From Ochromonadaceae sp. CCMP2298 (lineage: Eukaryota > Sar > Synurophyceae > Ochromonadales > Ochromonadaceae): a DNA stretch of 13,242 nucleotides. The first letter of the stretch is position 1; every line of letters begins with the position of its first letter. Location of the stretch: contig MU634322.1 in assembly GCA_026770595.1 (NCBI GenBank), forward strand, positions 1-13,242, written 5' to 3'. The position numbers and the translations under genes are program-made. Under the pieces are notes generated by a model, which worked only from the letters and a program-made list of their open reading frames with translations, did no database searches and was not told the origin of the DNA. Of the stretch, positions 7,107 through 13,242 are shown piece by piece.

Positions 7107-10100
7107 CTATTCAAAGATATCAGTCCTATTGGCCAGTGGGTTAGAGTGTTCCGGGCTGGTTGGGCTACCGAGTGGGTTTCGCTTCACGGCGAGCTGCTGG
7201 ACAATCCGAGAGGCCAGACGCATTCCATCTGTGTTCGCCTGCAGCAGCGCGTTCTCCAGCACGCCCACCTCCCGCAGCAACGCGCCCAGCGCCGCGTCCT
7301 CGTCCGGTATCACGTCCATGCGCCGCTGCAGCAGCCTCACGCGCGAGGCCAACTGGGCCGTCTTGGTGTCAATAGGGACCTGCATCTCGTCCACCAGCAT
7401 CTGCTGCACCTGCCTGGTCTGGAACAGGATCTCCTCTGCAGGCATGGCGTGAAGGCGGGCCAGATCGTCTTTCATAGGCTGTGTCTTGGAGATAACCAGC
7501 TTCGCGGAGTGCCACAGATTCATCAGGCTGCGGATAGCCTTGCGTCTGCGGGTGGCCTTGGCATTCAGCAGGGCGAGGTACTGGCCTGCCTGCTGTACGC
7601 GCTGGCTGTGCATTAGTTGGTTCACTTCCTCCACCACGTGGGGCAGGGGACCCTCCAACCTCTCCTGCAAGGCCCCCAGGCTACCCCTACCCCCCGTATC
7701 CGCATTTTCCTTCTCCTCCATATCCCCCTTACCCAAGCCCCCGTCCCGCCACAGCTGCTGGAACAGCTCGCTCTGCAGGTCCTTGAGCCCCTGGCTGCTA
7801 GCTAGCACCTCCCCCACTGCGGGGTTAGGCACCTGCAGCAGGCTTAGCAGTGCGAAGTGAGCATCGGTTATGTGTAGGTTGGCCTCTACTGCCAACTGAG
7901 CCTCCGCCAGACCGCACAGATCCTCCCCCGCCCCTGTCCCTGCTCCAACCCCTGTGAGGCCGAGGTGTAGGTGCAGGTTGCCCGTCTGGGGCAGGTGTAT
8001 GCCCAGCAGCTCAGCCAGGGTGAATTCGTACTGCCCCACGGAGACCGTGTCCCTGAGAGCGGGGAAAATCTCGGTCCCATCCGTCCCGGCCCTGGCCCTG
8101 GCCCTGACCCCCGCCCCTGCCTCCTGGGTGTGCGCGACGCCCGTGAGTACTAGTATGCGGCTCTCTATATTCTGCAAGGCCTCCCGTATCTGCAGAGAGC
8201 TCAGCGGGGAGGAGTGAGATGAGGGGGCGTGGGAGAGAGAGGGAGCGTGGGAGGGGGCGTGGGAGGGAGAGGGGGAAGCAGGTGGTGTCTCCAGAGCGCG
8301 CACCAAACACGCCCTCCTGAACTTCAGCAAAGTCAGGAATAACGTGCCCAGGTGTGCCGGCAGCGCCTGCGCCGGACCCTCGTACACCTGCAGCCCCCTG
8401 GCCACCGCATTGCACACCTCTCGGTGGTTCTGAGACAGGTACTGGGAGTCCCTACGGCATAGTACGTACTGTACACCGCTCTCGCGCAGCCTCGTCTTGG
8501 ACGAGTTGGGCAGCAACTTTGAATCCACCTCCCCCCCCCCCGCACCCCGGGACACGAATTCCCTGGACAGTTCGAACAAAATGTCAGCCGCGAAGTGCTG
8601 CCGCTCCACCACCCTCGCGTCGCCTGCCTGCCTCAGCGTGCGGGGGGAAATCTGCACATTGTCGGGGTCGAACAGGCGCTGCTCCTCTATACGCTCGGCC
8701 TCTTTGACCAGAAACTTCGTGAAAGAGGGGGTCTTCGAGCTGTGCAGCAGCGACCCCAGAGCCTCCAGCACACTAGTGCCCCCCTGCGCGAGCGTGTTGG
8801 CACACACAGATAGCAGGGTGAGACCCATATACTGTGCAACTGGCGCCGCCAGCTGCTCCACTAGGGGCGTGAGGCGCTCAAATGCGTGCACAACTGCGGG
8901 CGTGGAGATGAACCCGTTGCGGTCTGGGTCCAGGCGCTGGCAGACGGAATCGAATTTATCCCACTTCAGGTCCAGACCCAGGTAGGCGTCCAAGAAGTCT
9001 CGCATGTTGTCTCGACTTAGTTCAGTTAGGGGCAGTTCTCCGTGCACGATCTTGTTCAACAGGTGCTGTGGGGGATGTGTGTGGGATAGAGAGAGTTGTG
9101 CGAGAGTTAGAGAGATGGGGGCTTGGGTTGCGGTGGGCGAAAGGTATGCATAATGAACACCGGGAATGCAGAATGTAGTGCATTATATAAATGAAGAATG
9201 TGTGCGGTATATTTAAAGCTTCCAAATAGCAGCATCCGGACTCACCAGCAGCTGCGCCTTGTCCTTGCCCTCTGACAGTCGGTTGATCACCCTCTGCGCC
9301 AGGGCCAACACCATCACCACACCAGCAGCGAGGTAGTACCGGTTAGACCCGTGATCCTCCGTGGGGGTCCCCACGGATGGGGTCCCTGTAAGGGTCCCAC
9401 TGCCACCCATAACACCACCAGTGTGCTTGGGCCTGTCCTTCCGCCCCTCCATCGCGTTCGCAGCAGTCCGCCGCAGACCCCTCAGTATACGGCGCTCTTC
9501 GGGAGGTGTCTCGGGTGCCTCCGCATCCCGCAGCATCTGATGCCCCAGCCGCAGCCAGCGCCCCGCAATACTCCTCAGCAGCAGTGTGCTGTCGGAGAGG
9601 CGGTCGGCGGCGCTGGTGCGGGGCAGTCTGTATCTGTGCATAATGCGCGACCACAGGAGGCTCTGCTCGTCTGCCGTCTTGGCCATCATGCCCACAATGT
9701 CGCTCTGGGGACTGGGCCCGTCCCCCAGTAGCTTGTTGGCCAGGGCGATGGGGTTCGCGTTGCCCAGGTCCAGCGAGGGGGCGACGGAAGACATCCCAGG
9801 GGGCTTCGCAGGGCTAGTTCTGCCCACCTGGGCCTGTGTCACCTGTGCCTGGTGCTGCGGCTGTGTCTGCGCAAGCCTCTCCGGTTCATCCAGGTCGCTG
9901 CCGCTGCTGTCACCGTCCCGTAACCCGTCACCCCTCGCCCCCCTGTCCCTGCGCCTGCGCGTGGACGAGGCAGGCGCGGTGGCTGCCAGAGGCCTCCCCT
10001 CCAGCCCCACAGGCAGAGGCAGAGGGAGCTCCCCAGAGGCAGAGGCAGCAGTGGCAGCAGAGGCAGCAGAGGCAGGGACACCCCTAAAGAGGGCTAGGGA

Positions 10101-12119
10101 GGCAAGGGTCCCAAGGGAATTCCCAAGAGAGTCCCCGAGACTGCCCAGCAGTGGGGTAATAGACAGCCCTTCCTTGCGCGCTGTCTCGTCCAGCTGTCTC
10201 ACCAGCTGTGCGTTCGTATTGGCGCGCTCTCGGTCGTGCTTGACCTGTGCTTGCGCCTGTTGGTCGAGCGCCCTAACTACCTGCTGCAGCTCCTGCACTG
10301 CGCCGTTGCGGTCGTCGATTAAAGCCTGAATCAGCCGAGAGGAGTCTGAGCTCTGCCGCAGCAGGCGCTGCTGCTGGTGCCGCATCGCCAAAGCTTCCCT
10401 CTCGAGCTTGTCACTGCGCTGCCGCATCAGCTCCACAGACTGCGCCTGGAAGGCCAGCGCCCTACCCAGGGCACCCATCTTGCGTTGACTGGGCTGTGAG
10501 AGGGCGCCCAGGTCGATGGGCTCGGAATCACGTTTATCGCGGTCGTCAGCATTATATGAGTCATCGTCATCGCTACGAAGGGGCTTGCTCTTCCCCTTTC
10601 CATTCCCCTTTCCCGCCCCCTTCCCCCCTATGTGGTCGACTTGGCAGCGCGCATCTTGATCTCCGGGGAACGCAACCACCTCCTTCCCCTCCTTCCCCCC
10701 CTTCCCCCTCTCGTGTGCGTTTGCGTCTTTGTCTATTCCATCCAGGTCCAGCTCCACAGACGCCTCCTCAATCACGTGCAGCTCCAGACCCCCCGTCCAC
10801 TGTGTCCCCTGTGTGGTGTACATGCCCTCCCGCTGGTCCAGATCATCGTCCTCGTCATTCTCATTCTCCTTATATTCCTGGTCACCCCCCTGTTTCCCTT
10901 GTACTTTAGGCTCAATGCCTGACACATGCGACACGCCAATGAGAATGGAAGACATGGCTGCGTCGTACGCCACGCTGTGCGCGATCTCATCGTCGCTCGG
11001 ATCCCCCGGCACATCGCAGTCCCCATATGCCCCACTGTCCAATTCCCCAAATTCCCCGAAGTCCCCCAGCTCGGACAGCAGCCCCTCCACCTGCCCCGCC
11101 AGCTCCTCGGGTCCCATATTCCCCATATCCTCATTTTCCTCATTATCCACATCATCGGCCTTCATGCGCCTGCGCTTGATGGCTGTGCTCTGCTTGCCCT
11201 TGAGCTTGCCCTTGGCGGCATTTCTCTTCCCCTCTGCCTCCTCTTCCCCAACCAGCGCAGCTAGCAGACCCAACTGCCCCTGCACAGCTGGATCCTTCTC
11301 CTTACCCTCTTTGCCCTCCTTGCCCTCCTTCCTCGCGTCCTTGGCGACAGCAGCGATTAGCGCGTCCAGCGCACGTAAGGCGTTTTCCGTCTCTGGGCCG
11401 TCAATGCCCATGGCTTTCAGCAGGTCCCTGCTCCTAGAGTGCTGCAGCGCGTACCCGCTCACCCCCCTGCGCAGCACCGCCACCGCCGTGTCCGGACAGC
11501 TGTGCTCGTAGAAGAGGTGTGCAGCGACGTGCGTGGTGTTCCAGTCGATCGTGCGCGCTGGCTTGTTGATCGAGGCCTTCTCCAGCACCATTTGGCGCAG
11601 CGTCGCAGCGTGCGATGCCATTTTCAACGCGTGAAACTGGTGCTCCAGCTGCAGCGCGCCCAGGTTGTTCTCGTCCATCCCGATGAAAGTCATGCCCGTT
11701 ATCTCTGACCGCTTGAAGGCATCTACGTATTGGGGGAGCTCCATGATGTCCTGCAGGTAGCGGGCCATCACAGGGATGCCCCAGTGGTTAGCGTCGCTCT
11801 CCTCCCGGGCGAAGACCGGACCCGCAGGAACCGTTATCTCTGGACCCGTCCGGAGCTTTTTGTCCAGGAAATTCTGTATATCAAAAGGGGCGGCTGGTTC
11901 TTTAGCGCGTGCGCCGGGTCCTCGCTTCCCAGGTATGCCACTAGGTGCAGGGCCATTCGCGGGGGTGCCCTTCCTGGCCGCAAGCTTCGCCACAGGCTTC
12001 ACCGCTCCCGCCTTGGCGCCGGCCTCTGGTCCCGCAGCACCGCTCATCTCAAGTGAAGTGACCGGTACAGCTGGGCGCGCTGTGATTGTGAGTCCAGCAG
12101 ATCTCTTCTCCTCAGTCAT
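7107..12119 (-). CDS. large protein with tandem SAM-like domains, coiled coil, possible membrane helix and degenerate EF-hand
   Basis: Exons 12119-9246 and 9065-7107 join in phase 0 into 1610 residues. The ATG at 12119 has A at -3; the frame extends upstream only from a TTG. Residues 112-176 match a SAM domain (WGIPVMARYLQDI, QYVDAFKRSEITGMTF). Residues 193-256 look like a second, weaker one (WNTTHVAAHLF, RRGVSGYAL, LLKAMGID). A Lys/Gly/Glu repeat (263-275), an acidic disordered region (320-470) and a basic Gly/Lys stretch (499-515) follow. A Gln/Arg/Leu coiled coil spans about 548-650. Residues 928-943 (YYLAAGVVMVLALAQR) could be a short membrane helix. DPDRNGFISTPA (1004-1015) is EF-hand-like but has Ala at position 12. 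The final 200 residues are helical. SAM domains mediate self-association, so a scaffold role is likely. The whole architecture matches no protein I recognise. Confidence 0.75.
8190..8303 (-). other. candidate in-frame optional intron (exitron) in the SAM-domain gene
   Basis: Within exon 2, 114 nt (38 codons, no stop) begin GTGCGC after TTG and end in a long C/T tract and CTCTCTGCAG|ATACGG. They encode a Pro/Ser/His-rich insert (APSHAPSLSHAPSS) between two helical stretches. Removal gives the smooth join RRACL-IREALQNIE. The acceptor is strong and the donor weak, so constitutive or optional splicing is unproven. Confidence 0.4.
9066..9245 (-). other. intron of the SAM-domain gene
   Basis: A 180-nt phase-0 intron with donor CAGCTGCTG|GTGAGT and acceptor ATCCCCCACAG|CACCTG. 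It joins KAQLL (to residue 958) with HLLNKIVHGE. Without splicing the upstream frame would stop at about 9213, and the downstream exon would have no nearby ATG. Confidence 0.88.
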
Positions 12120-12267
12120 GTTGGGCAAAAATAACGGTTGGAAAAATTTTTGTCCCGCGACAAGTTCCCGACACTTTGCCTCTTTTTCCTTCCTTTTTTT
12201 TCTTTGAGTGTGGGAGCCGACACTCTCCAATTGTGACCAAGTACCGATAGATTATCACTCTCTGACG
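12120..12267. promoter_or_regulatory. 148-bp bidirectional promoter region
   Basis: This stretch lies between the head-to-head ATGs at 12119 (-) and 12268 (+). It contains a pyrimidine tract (about 12177-12206: cctctttttccttcc then a T run) and an A/T patch (12128-12151). Both promoters and both 5' UTRs must fit here or overlap neighbouring coding DNA. No TATA box is evident. Confidence 0.55.
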
Positions 12268-13186
12268 ATGGCGGACGGCTGCTGGGGAGATCAGGGTCTG
12301 GCCAGGGAGAATTCCGTCCTCAGACTGGAGATCCAGACGCTCTTTCGCAGACTCGTCAGCGACGCTGACGAAGCTTCACGCTCGGCCTCGATCAAGCTCG
12401 AGGACCGCGAATGCCAAACCGACGCAGATCTAGCTTTCGAGATCCCGGCCGTCGACAAGCGTATCTCCTCGGTGGTCAAGGAACTCTCCTACCAAGCAGC
12501 ACTTCACGGAGAGCACACACGTCGATCGCTTGAGTTGGACACCAAAATCAGCGCCCTGGATGCCAAGTCTTTGGAGCTGGAGCTGGAGCTTATTTCTCCG
12601 AATTCGAAGGTGCTGGAGCTCGTCGGGGTGGCGGAGGAGTTGCAGACGCAGCTGGATGCGGCATCCAGTGGTAATTCCGAAGTTCAGCGAGAGGTCGACG
12701 GCTTGAAAGAAACGATCAGTCTGCTCACGAGATCGATACATGCCAGCGACGACGGGCTGGTTGAAAAGCAGCAGAGATTCGAGGCTACTCGCCAGACAAT
12801 CAGTGGTGAGTCTGCTCGAAATATCGTGCTCGAATACCTGATGTGACGTGCACCCGCCACCATCACCCGCACACGCCCCCGCCCCCGCAGAGAAGGTGAA
12901 ACTTCTGGCAGAGAGCGAGACACAGCTTAGTGATGCGATCATCCTGCAGGAGGAGTACCGCGTGAAACTCAGAGTAAACGCCGCCAACCTGGCAGGCATT
13001 GGGGATAGACGCAACCACTGCCGCAGGAAGAGCGCCTCGCAGGAGAGGGAGATATCGGCTCTGAGTGAGGCCCTGCGCGCTGCAAGAATGGTTTCCCACA
13101 GACACTCAGAGGAGCTCGCGCGGCGAAAGCCAGAGAAGCCAGTGGTAAGGGCAGATGCTAACCTACTGCGGCGCAGAGCTTTCTAG
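12268..13186 (+). CDS. coiled-coil protein of unknown function (3' end uncertain)
   Basis: Exons 12268-12805 and 12891-13186 join in phase 1 (GAG, Glu 180) into 277 residues. The ATG at 12268 has an optimal context (A at -3, G at +4). Most of the chain is heptad-rich helix: LARENSVLRLEIQTLFRRLV (11-30), LELDTKISALDAKSLELELE (88-107), then about 113-157 and 165-205. The C-terminal part (about 206-277) is basic (RRNHCRRK, LARRKPEKP). No catalytic motif or known family was recognised; a structural or tethering role is only inferred. A strong donor-like AGTG|GTAAGG at 13144/13145 precedes the TAG at 13184 by 40 nt, so the gene may splice again and run past the window. It shares a 148-bp divergent promoter with the SAM-domain gene. 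Confidence 0.65.
12806..12890 (+). other. intron of the coiled-coil gene
   Basis: An 85-nt phase-1 intron with donor ATCAGTG|GTGAGT and acceptor GCCCCCGCAG|AGAAGG. It contains stops in the upstream frame (TGA at 12843). Splicing continues the coiled coil as TRQTISEKVKLLAESETQ. Confidence 0.88.
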
Positions 13187-13242
13187 TTTCACTAGAGGGT
13201 TTCGTGTGCTTTTCACCAATCACCTATCTCGTACCACTCCCC

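Noticed and set aside
7107-9059. Treating the C-terminal half of the SAM-domain gene as a separate gene
   Set aside because: There is no ATG near its beginning; the frame starts only at a TTG, and a consensus acceptor joins it exactly to the preceding exon.
7107-12119. STIM-like calcium sensor
   Set aside because: Domain order, length and the missing signal peptide do not match, and the EF-hand loop lacks the closing acidic residue.
12430-13014. Minus-strand ORF of about 194 codons opposite the coiled-coil gene
   Set aside because: It is antisense to heptad-rich coding sequence and ignores the well-supported intron at 12806-12890.
12974-13030. Possible extra intron in exon 2 of the coiled-coil gene (GTAAAC to GCAG/GAAG)
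   Set aside because: The better acceptor at 13026 shifts the frame into a stop; the in-frame acceptor at 13030 is weak. The unspliced frame is open.

Overview
The window is nuclear DNA from a eukaryote. Genes are split by GT-AG introns (donors GTGAGT, GTAAGA, GTATGC and GTACGT, acceptors after pyrimidine tracts). One protein carries a mitochondrial presequence, and another has a signal peptide followed by a transit-like stretch. That second leader (signal peptide, Phe just after the likely cleavage site, then an Arg/Ser/Thr stretch) resembles plastid presequences of algae with red-derived secondary plastids, such as stramenopiles. This points to a protist alga, but one leader cannot prove it. 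I see no bacterial operons, rRNA, tRNA, CRISPR or transposon.

Layout: a Yae1/Lto1-family gene (285-842, +) faces the end of a large four-exon gene (4742-1069, -). That gene encodes a 1009-residue protein with an unrecognised N-terminal part and a long Nopp140/treacle-like tail of acidic serine clusters. Next comes a gene-poor stretch (4743-5468) holding a diverged copy of part of that gene's exon 2, a perfect hairpin and a G-rich tract. A VOC/glyoxalase-fold gene (5987-5469, -) is divergent from a mitochondrial FDX2-type ferredoxin gene (6266-6905, +, two exons). A 1610-residue gene (12119-7107, -, two exons) has two SAM-like domains, a coiled coil, a possible membrane helix and a degenerate EF-hand. 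It is divergent, across 148 bp, from a coiled-coil gene (12268 onward, +) whose 3' end is uncertain.

All six intron calls rest on the same test: the exon reading frames join exactly across consensus splice sites. The Yae1/Lto1 and FDX2 families both serve iron-sulfur protein maturation (cytosolic ABCE1 loading and mitochondrial cluster synthesis), but they are far apart in the window and nothing shows they are co-regulated. I do not see a single coherent new system. The strongest leads are the exon-2 copy with mostly synonymous differences, the two large unrecognised proteins, and a candidate in-frame optional intron.
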